In this document: positions 33,643-46,349 of the stretch, piece after piece | How positions within the stretch are numbered: position 1 is the stretch's first letter | Layout of the letters: the number at the start of each line of letters is the position of its first letter | Assembly (NCBI GenBank): GCA_014773175.1 | Contig: VXCM01002819.1 | Coordinates: 124,001 to 188,000 of the forward strand | Direction: 5' to 3' | Length of the DNA: 64,000 nt | Source: Lucifuga dentata | Lineage: Eukaryota > Chordata > Actinopteri > Ophidiiformes > Bythitidae | The notes under the pieces: generated by a model | The model's database searches: none | What the model was told of the DNA's origin: nothing | What the model saw: the letters and a program-made list of their open reading frames with translations, nothing else | Made by a program: the position numbers and the translations under genes

Positions 33643-34272
33643 TATCAGTTATAATCCTTTCCTTACACACTTTTTTTATTTATGTTGCTCATCTTTTCAT
33701 AAACAGCTGACTGGAGTTTGTAGCTTCAACAGCTTTGTATTTTATTGCATTTTTATTTTGTATTTGTATTACAAGGGATTGTGGGATGAATCGCTGGGTG
33801 GTGTGTGTGTGTGTGTGAGTGTGTGTGCAGTCGGCTTTGGGTTCTGACAAACTGAGAGTTGTTTGTTCAGTAGCACCAAGTCCAACAGGAGAAGAGTGGG
33901 AGAGTATCGTTAAGGGAGACCACTGTCTCCCAGGTTTGTGATGAGGGTGTGAGAAGACATACAGTAACACACACAAACACACATACACACATGTACAGCA
34001 TGCAGCAGTGGCCTGGAGTCTGATGGTGGTTCAGTATGTGACAAACTCTATTGTTTGAAGCTGTAGTCCAGTTAGAGAGGAGAGAGAGAGAGAGTGGACA
34101 GACCTGTCTCACTGAGAATTACTGCTGCAGGTTCGTGTGTGTGTGTATCTGTGTGTGTACCATAAAGTTGATGTAGACTACCCTGTCATAGTTATGCTAT
34201 ATGCAAAGAAACAAAAAATGCCTTCAGACTGGCAGAGTCTCATACATGAATGCGCACACACACACACACACA

Positions 34273-34312
<40 letters not shown>

Positions 34313-34333
34313 NCGCACACACACACACACACA

Positions 34334-34369
<36 letters not shown>

Positions 34370-35198
34370 GGTATGATAAACTGCCCTTTTGCACTGTACT
34401 GTTTAAATAAGTAAAGTTTTTATAGCCAATATGTAATCATAAATAATTCTGCCACATTATAGAGATAAATGAAAATAACAACAAAAGCGTAAATGTGAAA
34501 AAGAACATTCATGTAGTAAATCTTTCTGTGGGTTTCAGCTCGTTGGTGGTGAACTTGGATTATTAGATGTGTGTGTTCTGCTTCAGAGCGATCCGTCAAA
34601 TGAGAGAAATCTGCAAAATGAAGTTTTCGTCCTGAATATATTTTTAAAAAGTGTTGGCGCAAATTGCAAAGACGTCTGATTTTGAAAGAGTTGCTTCTCT
34701 GTGACTCGTGCTTTTCAGACTGTTTTTACCATAAGATGATTATGTATAATTATATTAAGTAGTTATATTTGTTTTAAATCATTTTCCATCTCATAATTTT
34801 GTTGAAAAGGTCTGAATATCAGCAAAACGGCTTGCTTCCTCTTCTGCCTTTCCAAACCTGTCAGCCTTTCCTTCCCCTCTGCTTCTCCTCCCCCTCTTTC
34901 TCCTCTTTGGTCGGCCCATTAGCTGAGTGACCAGCGGACTATGACAGGGTGGCCCGGTCATCAACACACACACACACGCACGCACACACACACGGATAAC
35001 ACGGATAGTGCCTTTCACATCAGTCTGGTGAACAAGGGGAACAGGAGCAGGAGATTTTCCATTAGCACCTCCCACGATCTGCCAACATCTTGAGAGAAAG
35101 AGACAGAGGGAGACAGAGAGAGAGAGAGAGTCTGCTTCTTAACAGTATGACAGTGACCCACACTTTCAGTGGGATCAACATTCCACATTCATACACTA

Positions 35199-35239
<41 letters not shown>

Positions 35240-35762
35240 TGGAGGTGGTTGTGAATATAGTGAGGATTGTGCATGTTCACATTGCTGCTGTCGTGAAAAT
35301 TTTCTTTTAATACCAATCTGAATGATTTCCATAATAGTAAATAGTTTAAGTATAAAATCATAAGTATACTTTTTTTTTTTTTTNGTTTTTTTTTTTTAAT
35401 GCAGAGATGTAAAGAAGAAATATAGAAATATGTTTCTGTTTGTTAAACATTGAACCCTCCCACTTTCAGGTTGAAATGAACCATAAAGAGATAAATACAT
35501 AGCACCCATCATACTAATTAGGATGAAATGTTTTGGAGCAATAGGTCTGTCATGAAATGACACAAATTAGAGGTTTCCTGGAAGTTTAATTACTATTTTT
35601 TTTTTTTGTTTTTTTTTTTTGATATAGCGATGGTTGTTTTCCTTTCCATCATCACTGTTGGATTTGTTTTGTATTTATTGTTATATTTTTTCCCTGAAAA
35701 GTGACATATGATACATAAGAGAAGTTTTCCGATGAAGTTTGAACAGTAAGGGCCACACTTAC
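33643..35762. other. Gene-free sequence with simple repeats
   Basis: GT run (33800-33828), CA arrays 34253-34373, GA runs (34078-34095, 35113-35130, 35199-35236) and T homopolymers with N 35384. No gene is seen. Confidence 0.6.
34253..34373. repeat. CA array, exact 60-base duplication around N 34313
   Basis: 34253-34312 equals 34314-34373, including the CGCACA start and an internal CAGACA. It is most likely unmerged contig overlap. Confidence 0.85.
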
Positions 35763-36105
35763 ATGTCAGTCAGTATGTTTACATGCCCATTAAAACTTTC
35801 ATTATATTCCTATTAAGGCAATAAATGGACTTTTTTCCAAACATCATAATTAGATTGAAATTGCCATGAATTGGATAATATTTACTCTGAGTAACACAGC
35901 TTGATTATGCAACTGTAAATCAATTTATTCATGCATGTTAATGTTATAATGGGAGTAAAACTCTTCTACATAGATTTCCTCACTTGGCCGATTCTCCCCA
36001 TGCTTCCCAATACACACGTTTTGTATATTCCGTGAAATGCGGAATAGTTTTATTCCATCCATGTGCATGGCTTAATCACATATTGCCTTAATCGGAGTAC
36101 GGACA
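35763..36105 (+). mobile_element. Interspersed repeat, CAGTATGTTTACATGC family, copy a
   Basis: Shares TCAGTA(T/C)(G/A)TTTACATGC, CATCATAATTAGATTGAAAT, TTATGCAACTGTAAATCAAT and TTATTC(A/G)T(G/A)CAT with the copy at 63228-63470, in the same orientation. GTGCATGG near 36064 is loosely inverse to the start, so it is probably a TIR element. No coding capacity. Confidence 0.6.
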
Positions 36106-36162
36106 AAAATTGGAGTACTGATTGGTTTTAATTTGATGTAACAGGCCACCCAAGACTTCAAA

Positions 36163-36766
36163 TTAATGGACCATACCACCCATTTTGAATGGTTTAGCCT
36201 AATATTTTCAATTTTCATACATGTAAGGTTATTGACAATCATTTCCCAAAGCATACTACTGGAATATTGAGTTAAAAAATGTTTTTCCTACCTTCCAGAC
36301 CTCCATTGGTTTCAGTTCATTCTGTTACACTATTAAAATCAACTTGTTGATACTTGAAACGTTCTTGGGATAGGTAATCCATCATCACCAACAAGATGTG
36401 TATTCAGGTTTTTTTCAAAGTTACTTTATAATTTTAGCATTTAAGCACAGTAAAAAGCGTGGAGTGAATGTATGTCTCCACCGGGGAATATAGTCCCAAA
36501 AGAAGACCTGCATTTATTGAACAGTTTAAATGACCGTGACTTCATAAGGCTGCATAACTATTAGCAGGTGAAAACATCAATTTTTAAGGTGGGTGTATCG
36601 CTTGAATATTTGATTTTGAAAGATTAAGAGATTTTGCAAAATATCAGGAAAACTGAAAAACAGTTTTATCCTTTGGAAATGATTGTCATGATTTTCATAC
36701 ATTACATGTATGAAAATTGAATATATTAGGCTCAAACATGCCAAAATGGATGGTATGGTCCTTTAA
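36163..36766 (+). mobile_element. TTAA-flanked TIR element, copy 6, full length (subfamily A)
   Basis: 604 bp from TTAA to TTAA. Left terminus ATGGACCATACCACCCATTT, right terminus AAAATGGATGGTATGGTCCT. Internal order: CATACTACTGGAA, TTTTTCCTACCTTCCAGACC, CACTATTAAAATCAACTTGT, TTGATACTTGAAACGTTCTT, ATTTTAGCATTTAAGCAC, TATGTCTCCACCGGGGAATA, TAGCAGGTGAAAACATC, TATCGCTTGAATATTTGATT. With copies 9 and 14 it forms a distinct subfamily. Confidence 0.92.
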
Positions 36767-36940
36767 GGGCTGAGAGGTTGAATATGGAAAAAAAAAAAAA
36801 AAAAAAAAAAAAANAAAAAAAAAATCATATAAATCAGAATACTCTGTGTTGAACATTGGCATAACTACAAGCACATGCCACTATTCTTAGATCCCTCATC
36901 ATATTTTAAAACATTACACACTACATTACATTCCAAACTG
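36767..36940. other. Short spacer with A homopolymer
   Basis: A poly-A run with N 36814 and AT-rich unique sequence separate two TTAA-family copies in direct orientation. Confidence 0.7.
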
Positions 36941-37472
36941 TAAAGGACCATACATTTGGTTTTGCATGTTTGAGCCTAATATATACAATATGCATACACA
37001 TTTTGTTACTGACAACCATTTCCTGAAACATCCTACTGGAGTGATAAATATTAGAAAGGTTTTTCCTGCCTTCCAGACTGCCATTGGTTTCAGTTCATTC
37101 CAGTTAAAAATTAACTTTTACAGACTTGAAACATGCTCGAAATAAGTTTTTCATCGTAGCGAAACAAATGTTTTTCTTATTGTTTGCCAACATAACTTTA
37201 TTCAACCCAATGTGAAAACAATGTGTGTACCAGGAGATGACAGCTTTTACTAAGAAATTTAAAAATGGCTTCTACAATCCAACATACGTATTATTAGCAG
37301 GTGAAACATTAAATTGTAATGTGGGTAAATCACCCAAACATTTGACTTGAAAAGATTAGTGGATTTGTCAAAATAACAGGAAAACTAAAAAATATTGTTA
37401 AGTTTGGAAATTGTCAGTAAACGTAACATGTACGCAGGTTGTACATGTAAAATCACTGCTGTGGTCCTTTAA
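36941..37472 (+). mobile_element. TTAA-flanked TIR element, copy 7
   Basis: Starts TAAAGGACCATACATTTGGT and ends GCTGTGGTCCTTTAA. It keeps CCTGCCTTCCAGACTGCCAT, CAGACTTGAAACATGCTC, AACTTTATTCAACCCAA and TTAGCAGGTGAAACATT. The CCAGGGAATATAGT segment is shortened to ACCAGGAGATGACAGC. Subfamily B. Confidence 0.88.
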
Positions 37473-38697
37473 AGTATTACCAGTTCAAATAAATTTGACT
37501 ATAAATTGTTATCCATTTTACAAAATCTACATTAAAACAACTCAAAATGTCATATGCAACTAATTTTACCAGGTTCAAGAGAAGAAACAGTTGATTGATG
37601 CGTTGCTGAGCCACATCCATGCATGCTGCAATTTTAACCCTTTCCTGAGTATCGATTTTCTTATTCTATTTCTGTTCTGCGTTCTGTGACATTTTTACTA
37701 AGTCCTGTTTTTTAATTACCCAGGGCTTTTGAAATAGATTGCTGAGCATTTCATCAATGGTTTGCTTTTTAAAATTCCCATGTTTCTTTTGTTTCATCTC
37801 CAAAGGCAGCATTGACGTTTCTGTTGATAAAGGGATCAAGCGACAAGAGTCTTATTTGCTGTGATCACACATCCCAAGCCAACTTATCTACTTCTTTCTT
37901 TCCTTCTGTCTTTTTGTTTTCTATATGTGTCTTCTTTTCCTGCCTGTTCCTTTGTAATTTGACACGTAGATGCTTGTTATGTGGGATCAAAAGCAGCCAT
38001 GTCTGATCTGTCAGCCCTGCTGGCAGAAGGTAAGAGGTGAGATGAGATGATCTACAACATGCAAATGCAAAGAGAGCAACAATGAGACACGGGTGCATTA
38101 ACGGAGGAGTGTAAAGAAAGAGTGAAAGCAAAGCAAAAATAAATGTCTGTGAGAGGAAAAACAAAATAAATTGAGTTTTTGATAGATTGGTGGCATTAAC
38201 TGAAGGAAAGCCAGAAAAGTAAAGTTTATTTGATGACTTTTGAGGTATCTTTATTCTGTACTGTACTTCCCGTGTTCTTATGTCTTATAACAGAAATCAA
38301 ACAGAACATTTCCTGCTGTTATGTATATTAGGATACCATGGAGTGTATTACCATGACTACATCATGGCCAATTAGGTAATAATATAAATTGTCTATTGTC
38401 GTCCGTATTTAAGTGTGTTTGAAGTCATTTTTGTATATCAGGACACCTTGTGACTAAGGGATTAGTGTCAAAATGTTTTGTTTACAGCTTGATTTGACTC
38501 AGTTTCATACAGAAAAACATCCAATTGATCAAAAATTCATCAGCAAAAGTCGTGAGAATGCTCGCGCAGCTGATTGGTCAGAAATGTCTGAGGTCGGGAG
38601 GAAGAAAATCAAAACAGGAAAACGTTTACCATGCTGGGAAAGAACAAAGAGGTGATTGGGATACTTTCCAACTCATACTCATCTTGTTTGCCATATA

Positions 38698-38730
<33 letters not shown>

Positions 38731-40901
38731 TAGCAGAAGCTGAATTTGACTCCAGGACAACGTCTGGAAAACTGCTTGTTGCCGTGTATTTCTTCATTTT
38801 AATGTGAAAAAGACTCGTTGCCTTTAAATGTCTGAAAAGGATAATGGAACGCATATTGACCACATGCAACAACATGCTAACCCTCTATATGTTAATCTCA
38901 AGACATGTTAGGTAAGATTGATGTGTTATGACCTGCTTAAATGATGCGGCGTTCTTGTGATTTCTGTTTTCAACTTACTCAAACGAGCCTTACAGAGGGG
39001 GGAAATGAACCCTAGTCCAAAACCACATAGGTGTGAAAACACCCTAAATTTTGTAGATATCATATTTGAATGAAAAATAGCAAATCTACCTATAAAATTT
39101 GAAATGGTTGAAGTGAAGATAGTGGTGGATTCAAGACTTTCAGATCTGCTGCATTTAGCATTCTCAGTGCTATGTCTTACCCTGAAGCATAAATACATAG
39201 AGCCAGATTTAACCTGTTGGCCAGGTCAAAATAGCATCAAACAACCAAGTTTAATGGTTTGTAAATGCTTGTTACTAGCCTATTTTTAATTGTTTGCTTT
39301 GAAAGAGACATGATGTCGGGGAAGCTATTCATAAAACACACCCTGTCGTGTCCCCGATGGGGGTNACACAGAAAACTGTATACCAAAACAATGGTACTTT
39401 ATTTTGCTTAACTTGACATAGACTCAGCCTTCATACAGGCAGCCATCTTGTCATCTTCTACTGCTCACAGGCTGCACATCAGTAAACCCTGACGCTTAAC
39501 CAATCAGAGTCTATTAGGCTCTCACACCTTAACCTTTCCTTTAACAGGAACACTTTATAGAACACCACAACACTGTCACGCAAAAAGTTAAGGCCTGTTT
39601 TAGTCTGATGGTAAATTTAATTGGTAAGAAATCTGGGTGATGTTTTAAACACGTGGGTAATGTTTGGGGGGAGGTTGCTAGGACCGGTAGTGCACTTGCA
39701 ACATTCTGTACCTCCTCTTAAAATGTGGCACTCTAGAATGGAGAATTTCAGTTTCCTCTGCCAGTTTTGACAGGTCCATTTTGTTTCGACACCAGAGGAA
39801 GGAGANTGGAGAATTTCAGTTTCCTCTGCCAGTTTTGACAGGTCCATTTTGTTTCGACACCAGAGGAAGGAGATCTTAAATTAACAGCATGTCAGCGCTC
39901 ATTAACATGCAAAATTTCATTAGCTTTTACCCAGGACACACCTTCAAGGGACACTGGTGCGCTAATTCACATATGGACTTCGCTTATCGTGATGCTTTGT
40001 CGTCACCGTGAATTGTTTTATGAATTACTGCCATATTGTTCTCATCAGTTCCAATCTGTGACATTTCCAACACACCTCAGATTGAATTAATTGATCGCAT
40101 CATAGCATCTCTCCAGTTAGCACTTGCATACAAAGAACGTGGCACAACAAGACAATCACCTCCTTCTGATGAAGGGCACGCATTACATGGGACAAGTCAC
40201 AGACGTGGACGGGACAGGACACGGCAGGCACGTAATAGTACAAGAACCTCATTACACGGGACAGGACATAAAGTGGTCGAAGCCTCTCAAGAGAGATTGA
40301 AGAGATGCGAATGACGGAGTAAGTCAAAGTGAATGAGAGAGTTTGAGACAGGACAAAAGAATGGGCAAAGAAGGGATGAAATAGGAGGACAACTCCGCTC
40401 AAAGAGATCCAATCGCTCAAAGTAATGATGATGTCTTAGTTGGTTAAAAAGCAGTGGAACGTATTGGCGGCGTTGAATATCAGAGAGAGCTGGCACGGAG
40501 AGACGGATGGCTTCTTAAGTAACAGCATCCTGATAGATATGTTGGCACGGAAGCTGAGCATGAGACATCGTGTAAGGAGAGGAGGGCGTGAAATATTACA
40601 GAGGGGAAAGTAAAAAAAGAAGGAGAGGGAGAGAGAGTTTAGCAGAAAGTTTTCAATTAGTCTTTGCTTTAATGATATTTAATAAATCTTTGCTTAAAAT
40701 CTGGAAAAATGAACCAATAGCAAAAAATCGCCCATCAGGATGGGGTGAGGCAGTTCACGGCTACTTACTAGATATGGTAAATTTGATCCTGGATTACAGA
40801 GATTAAGCAAATATAACCAGAAATCCACTTAATAAACGTACCTTGGAAAAAGACGCAGGGACATGTAAGTGTATTTATTGGAAGTTTAATTTATGATGCC
40901 G
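37473..40901. other. Gene-free sequence
   Basis: Contains an A homopolymer (38700-38728), the duplication artefact at 39739-39873, N 39365 within possible LTR-like sequence (about 39340-39570), and purine-rich 40560-40640. The small ORFs (37812-38164, 38473-38743, 40036-40420) lack recognisable domains and overlap one another on both strands. Confidence 0.5.
39739..39873. repeat. Assembly artefact: exact 67-base duplication around N 39806
   Basis: 39739-39805 equals 39807-39873. Confidence 0.9.
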
Positions 40902-41475
40902 TTAAAGAACCATTCTGGCAGTTTTGCAGGTTTGAGCCCACACAACCACTTTCCAAAACATAAACTGTATTTTAGTTTTTGTGCTATTTTGCCAGATCCC
41001 CTAATCTTTCAAAATCAAATGTTCAGGTGATACAGCCACCCTAAAATTCAGTGTTTCTCCTGCTAATGTGTACACGATTGTAGAAGGCATGGCCATTTCA
41101 ATTCCTTAGTATAAGTCATCTCCTCCTGGGACTATATTTCCTGGTGGAGACATATTTTGTCTTCCATGCGGCTTCGTGGATCAGTTAAGTAAAGTTACTC
41201 TGACCAAAATAAAAAAACCTAACAGACATAATATTTGCTGTGATGGATTGTGATGGATTACGTATCTCAAGCATGTTTCAAGTCTCTACAAGTTGATTTT
41301 AATAATGTATTGGAATGAGTTGAATGATGGCAGTCTGGAAGGTAGGAGAGAAAAAAAAAATCTAATATTTACTTCTAAAGTAGTATATTTTGGGAAATGT
41401 TTGTCATAACGTAACATGTATACAGATTGTATATATTGGGTTCAAACACGCATGATTGCCGGTATGATCTTTTAA
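40902..41475 (-). mobile_element. TTAA-flanked TIR element, copy 8, full length
   Basis: 574 bp from TTAA (40902) to TTAA (41475), right arm first: TATTTTAGTTTTTGTGCTAT, CAAATGTTCAGGTGATACAG, CCTGGGACTATATTTCCTGG, TAAGTAAAGTTACTCTGACC, TCAAGCATGTTTCAAGTCTC, CAGTCTGGAAGGTAGG, ending GCCGGTATGATCTTTTAA. GTGATGGATT is duplicated within it. Subfamily B. Confidence 0.9.
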
Positions 41476-41690
41476 GGCTTATTTTTGGTCTTTGCTGCCA
41501 CTGCTATGTAGCTGGGTCACAGATGGAGAATAACTCAACTCTGCATCTATACAAGTTTGCAGACAATTGGCAACTGACTCTTTCTGGCCAAAAATATGAA
41601 TCTGATGGACTAGTTATATGTCATTGTGCCCATAAAACCTGACCACACAGCCATTATAAGGGAACAATTGAACTCTATGGCTTCGAGACA

Positions 41691-42950
41691 TTAAAGGACC
41701 ATACCACCCATTTTGCATGTTTGAGCCTAATATATTAACTTTTCATACATGTAATGTTATTGACAATCATTTCCCAAAGCATACTACTGGAACGGTGGAT
41801 TAAAAATGTTTTTCCTACCTTCCAGACTGCCATTGGTTTCAATTCATTCTGTTACGCTATTAAAATCAACTTGTTGATACTTGAAACATTCTTGGGATAG
41901 GTAATCCATCATTGTGAACAAGACGTTTATTAAGGTTTTTCAAAGTTATGTAATTTTAGCGTTTAAGTGCAGTAATAAGCGTAGAGTGAATGTATGTCTC
42001 CGCTGGTGAATATAGTTCCAAAAGAAGACGTGTAGATCAAAAAATTTAAATGACCATAACTTCATAAGGCTGCGTAACTATTAGCAGGCGAAACATCGAT
42101 TTTTAAAGTGGGTGTATCGCTTGAATATTTGATTTTGAAAGATTAAGAGATTTTGCAAAATATCAGGAAAGCTGAAATATGATTTTATCCTTTGGGAAAT
42201 TATTGTCAGCAGGGATGAGCAAGTACATCGTTATCCGTATCTGTATCCATAACCATTCAACCAACTAAATTATCTGTGTCCGTATCCAAACTCGGATGGG
42301 TGGGGCTTAGATTGTTTCTCTGGTTTATTATTATTTTTTAAATGAACTGACGGTGTGAAGACAGTAGAGTGCATCAGGTTATCACTGACTAATCACAATG
42401 TGCTGTATGTCTTGTGATTTGAGGTGAGCGACGACGTTTAAATGTGCCCAGAATTGCATTAGTATAGTGGATGTATAAGAATCGCTAGCTAACTGGCTAA
42501 TTAGCCTAGAAGCTACAAGAAGCTAGGAGAAGCTAGCAGAAATGTATGTTTGTATCAGTATCTTCCATGTGAATGTCCACACTGAGAATAATGTTGAGCT
42601 GAATCTGAGAATAGCAAACTATAGCTAATATGCTGCTATGCTAGTGTGGACAGAGTGGCTGTGAGTCGTGTGCAGCTCTGTGTAGAGAGGAGCTCTATGA
42701 TTGGCTGCCTGGATGATCACGCAACCATATGGACACAGCGCTAGTAACGAGTACTAGTAACTAAGTAATTAACAAGTACGGATATTGACACATTTTACTC
42801 AGATGGTACTCATGCTCGTACAAAGTGCATTATCCGTAACAGATACTCATTTCATCTGAGTACTTGGCTCATCCCTAGTTGTCAGTAATCTTACATGTAT
42901 GAAAATTGAATATATAATCAAACATCAAAATGGATGGTATGGCCCTTTAA
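41691..42950 (+). mobile_element. TTAA-flanked TIR element, copy 9, subfamily A, split by a hAT element
   Basis: Starts TTAAAGGACCATACCACCCA and ends GGATGGTATGGCCCTTTAA. It is interrupted within the right arm, between ATTGTCAG (42209) and its copy at 42878-42885. Removing the 668-bp insert and one 8-bp duplication leaves 584 bp, near full length. The body matches copies 6 and 14. Confidence 0.92.
42210..42877. mobile_element. Nested non-autonomous hAT element
   Basis: Termini CAGGGATGAGCAAGTAC and GTACTTGGCTCATCCCTA. The 8-bp target duplication is ATTGTCAG / GTTGTCAG (seven of eight). It carries internal CCGTATC/GTATCCGTAT words near the left end and TTATCCGTAAC near the right, and several GCTAG/CTAGC words in the middle. 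No ORF. Clear hAT signature, younger than its host copy. Confidence 0.9.
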
Positions 42951-43139
42951 CATAATGAACAATTAAACTGATCCACACAGATTTTAAAGGCCAGGTTTGT
43001 ATAGTTGATTGGATCTGTACAAACTTGAATGGCTGAGAGAAAATGTTTTTTAGTCCTATAATGTTTCACGAAATGACAATAAAACTAAAGGAGTTAAAAA
43101 TTGATTGTAATGCATTTTTAGAGAGTGCACTTTCTTAAT

Positions 43140-43380
43140 GATCTCAAGAGGGAATCTTTATTTATTTATTTATTGTGAAGAAGAGAGGTTTGTGAGAGAA
43201 AAGCCCCGAAGCTTGCCTTCAGAAATATGTTCATTTATCATCACCTTTAGACTGCTCTACCCTCCGAGGGTTATTTTGTCTGATGGGACTGAAGCCGCCC
43301 TCCTCCCCAACCGCTCCAATAAGTGTTTTTCAATTACTGCTGTCAGGCGGTAATCATCTTGTGATGAATAGTCTGATATC
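43140..43380. promoter_or_regulatory. Candidate conserved non-coding block
   Basis: Complex sequence with TTCATTTATCATCACC, GACTGAAGCCGCCCTCC, TTTTTCAATTACTGCTGTCA and GGCGGTAATCATC words. The 71-codon ORF over it has no domain. Low-certainty call by texture. Confidence 0.22.
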
Positions 43381-43703
43381 CAGCCTTTATATTCATCTGC
43401 TGTCTTTGTTAGATTGTTTCTAGACATGGTTGTACTTGTGTGTGTGTGAGTAGGAGGAGGGATTTTTTTTTTTTTTTTTTTTTTTTACAAACTATACTAG
43501 GTGAGATTAAATGAATGGCAAAGTTAATGAATTTTGCCTTGTTTAATTTTTCATAAAACAAACTAATATAAATGCTGCTTTTCTGAACAATTAAACCATC
43601 CACTGCCATTCCCGACGAAGAGGTGGATTTTATTTTGATCAAATATTTATGATTATTACTCACTGTGGATAATTATTGCAGTTTATTTCTCTTTTGCAGC
43701 TCT

Positions 43704-43912
43704 TTTTTGGTGCTAATAGCAAAAGCAAGAGCAAAAGCAAAAGTGGGCAAATATTATCATTAGAAGCATTATGTAAATACAGTATTATGCAGAAAGCATG
43801 TAATTGCACCAAACAAACAGCGGGGAAAAAAATCAATTTCATTACTTTTTGGTGATTATAGCAAGAGCAGAGCGGTCAAATATCAACACTGAAAACATTT
43901 TGTAGATACTGA
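43704..43912. repeat. Diverged tandem duplication, period about 143 bp
   Basis: TTTTTTGGTGCTAATAGCAA.. at 43704 recurs as CTTTTTGGTGATTATAGCAA.. at 43846. Both are followed by GCAAGAGCA, G(G/T)(C)AAATAT.A, and a (GTA)(A/G)AT AC(A/T)G (T/A)ATT end. It is not flanked by N, so it is probably a real old duplication. Confidence 0.65.
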
Positions 43913-44145
43913 ATTGAAACAAAATGGAAAATGTTGCCAAAGAAATATTTGTGTAAAATACCGAAGTAGCAATTAAGTAATATAAAAATTGTGAATATCA
44001 ATACAGCAGAGCTAGAGAGATATTCCCCAAGCTTGTTCTGGTAATCAAATATTACTCTGTTAGTTATTAGCTAGAAAGGGTAAATTTCAATTTAAGATTG
44101 TTAATGCTCTGTCATAAATCTGTAGACAAAAGCCTAAAACCATCC

Positions 44146-44852
44146 TTAAAGGACCATGCCGACAACTTAGCATATCTGAGCCCAATTTATACAGTCCGCA
44201 AAAAGGTTACATTACTGAATTGCCTCTCCTGAGGTTTCTTCCTTTTTTTTTTTTCCTGATATAAGGATTTTTTAAGGGAATTTTTCTTTGTCTTCTTAGA
44301 AAGCTTGGGCTGGGTTGAGAACCGTTGATGTGTGAGCCTGTAAAACCCTTTGAGACTTTGTGACTATGAGACTTTGTATATGATACTGGAGATGACTTGA
44401 CAACCATTTCCCAAAACATACTACTGGAGCGGTAAATATTAGAATTGTTTTTCCTACCTTCCAGACTGCCATTGGTTTCAGTTCATTTCAGTACTATCTA
44501 AACTACTATTTATAGTAAAATCAACTTGTAGAGACTTGAAACACACTTGAGATGAATAATCCATAACAATGAACACCATGTTTATGAGTTTTTTTTTTTT
44601 TNTTTTTTTTTTTTTTGTTTTTTTTGTTTTTTTTTTGTCCGAAGTAACTTTATTTAGCAGTCCAACACAAAGCTGGATGAAAGACAATGTATGTCTCCGT
44701 CAGGGAATATAGTCCCAGGAGAAGACAGTTTTTCAGAGAAATAAAACATTTTGCCATATGTGTTAGCAGGTGAATCATTGCATTTTAAGGTGGGTGGGTG
44801 TATCACCTGGACATTTGATTTTGAATGATTAGTTTGCCTATTATTTGGCAAA
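44146..44852 (+). mobile_element. TTAA-flanked TIR element, copy 10, 3'-truncated and interrupted
   Basis: Starts TTAAAGGACCATGCCGACAA. It is interrupted by another repeat at 44219-44400, then resumes at CAACCATTTCCCAAAACATA and proceeds through TTTCCTACCTTCCAGACTGC, T homopolymers with N 44602, AAGTAACTTTATTTAGCAGT and TATAGTCCCAGGAGAAGACA to TATCACCTGGACATTTGATT. The right terminus is missing: similarity fades after TTGGCAAAGTAACAGG near 44860. Subfamily B. Confidence 0.85.
44219..44400 (+). mobile_element. Nested repeat with CTTGA-type tail
   Basis: Contains CTGAGGTTTCTTCC, TAAGGGAATTTTTCTTTGTC, AGCTTGGGCTGGG, CCTTTGAGACTTTG, and ends GATGACTTGA. The same sequence occurs inverted at 54980-55200. 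It probably represents the 3' part of a SINE or LINE common in fish; I do not know its name. Confidence 0.65.
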
Positions 44853-45347
44853 GTAACAGGCCCACACTCATATCCACACACACACATACACACACAGAGA
44901 AACATTGTAATATTCACAGGTACAATCCAAAACAGCCTTTTCTTCTACTATTCATATACACACAAACATGAATGTTAGCGTACCATTTCCTACAGAGACA
45001 ATAAAATAAAATCCATGTACAAGCACACAAACTCCAGATGAAAGACCCCCACCTCCCTCCCTTTTCCTCTTTGCTCTCCATCTATCACATCCAGCAGGTA
45101 CCACAGACCGCTGACCAAGCCTGTCGTCCTGTCATTAGCCCCGCGTTCTCCCCGTGCGATCCGTGTGGCTACCCCTGTCTCCTCTCTCCAGCCTGACACC
45201 CCATAATAATATCTCTTTCAACCTTCACACCGTGATAAATAGGAGCACGCAGAACAAAAGGGAGGAGAGGGAGGGAGAACAGAAGGGTGAAGTGTAAGAG
45301 AATTAGGGGGAAAGAAAGAAAAATCTGGGAACCCCGATCCAGACCGA

Positions 45348-45378
<31 letters not shown>

Positions 45379-45894
45379 TGTGAGTGGGGTTTCCATTGGT
45401 ATGTGGCTGCTGCTATCAAGGGCACAGAGGAGAGTAAATCCACCTCATCCATCTTTTAAACTATGAAATAGCATTTTCATGACTGAAAANCACAGAGGAG
45501 AGTAAATCCACCTCATCCATCTTTTAAACTATGAAATAGCATTTTCATGACTGAAAACAATATTAGTAAACAATATTTGGAATGGTGCCAGACTGATGTT
45601 GGGTCACGACTTTCCTACAGTATGATGCTGATAGTAAACGTTACAGTTTTCTTAGGGTATACACAAAGCATAAAGGGGCTTTGGGTGGTAGTTGAGTCAA
45701 AGCAGAACACAGTAACATTTGGGAAAAAAAATAAAGACTAACTGTGCATTTGTTAAAAGAAACTTCATTTTTTAAAATTCTCTCCATGGATTTTTCTTTT
45801 TTGCCTCACAATCTGGAATGCCCTGTGTCTTCTCTGGGGAGGATTGAAGTCAGCCATATGCTAAATCTGTGACACACTTGTTTTCATCTGTCAG
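44853..45894. other. Gene-free sequence
   Basis: CA/GT runs (44871-44896, 45350-45381), a pyrimidine-rich or complementary purine stretch, and the duplication artefact at 45423-45557. No gene. Confidence 0.6.
45423..45557. repeat. Assembly artefact: exact 67-base duplication around N 45490
   Basis: 45423-45489 equals 45491-45557. Confidence 0.9.
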
Positions 45895-46059
45895 TAAAAG
45901 GACCATACTGGTGATTTTGCATATATCAGCTCAACACATACTACTAGCATACACTAAAATATGGTTTTGTATTTTAGTTTTCATCAGAGGTGTGTAGTAA
46001 TGTGTTCCATTTACTCTGTTACATTTACATAAGTAACTTTTTTTCACAAAATTTTATTT

Positions 46060-46184
46060 TACTGAGTAGTTTTATTGCAGGATACTTTTAACTCATACTT
46101 GAGTATATTTATGAAGAAAAANTACTGAGTAGTTTTATTGCAGGATACTTTTAACTCATACTTGAGTATATTTATGAAGAAAAA
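46060..46184. repeat. Assembly artefact: exact 62-base duplication around N 46122
   Basis: 46060-46121 equals 46123-46184, inside the hAT element. Confidence 0.9.
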
Positions 46185-46349
46185 ATATTATTTTACTCCG
46201 TTACATTTGGTCGCACTCTTTGTGTTACTTTTGATTTCACAGTTTGAATTCAGTCACATTAAGTTTTTCTCTGTCGGACACTACACTGTCTGCTTCAGCT
46301 CAGAAGTAGCCACACCCCCACCCTCCGTTTCCATGGTTTCACCAGAGCA

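Larger units (their letters stand above)
42951..44145. other. Gene-free sequence
   Basis: Includes a candidate non-coding block (43140-43380), a T homopolymer (43468-43486) and a tandem duplication (43704-43912). No gene. Confidence 0.55.

Noticed and set aside
39340..39570. Possible LTR-like segment beginning TGTCGTGTCC
   Set aside because: I could not find a matching end or a target duplication, and an N at 39365 breaks the start.
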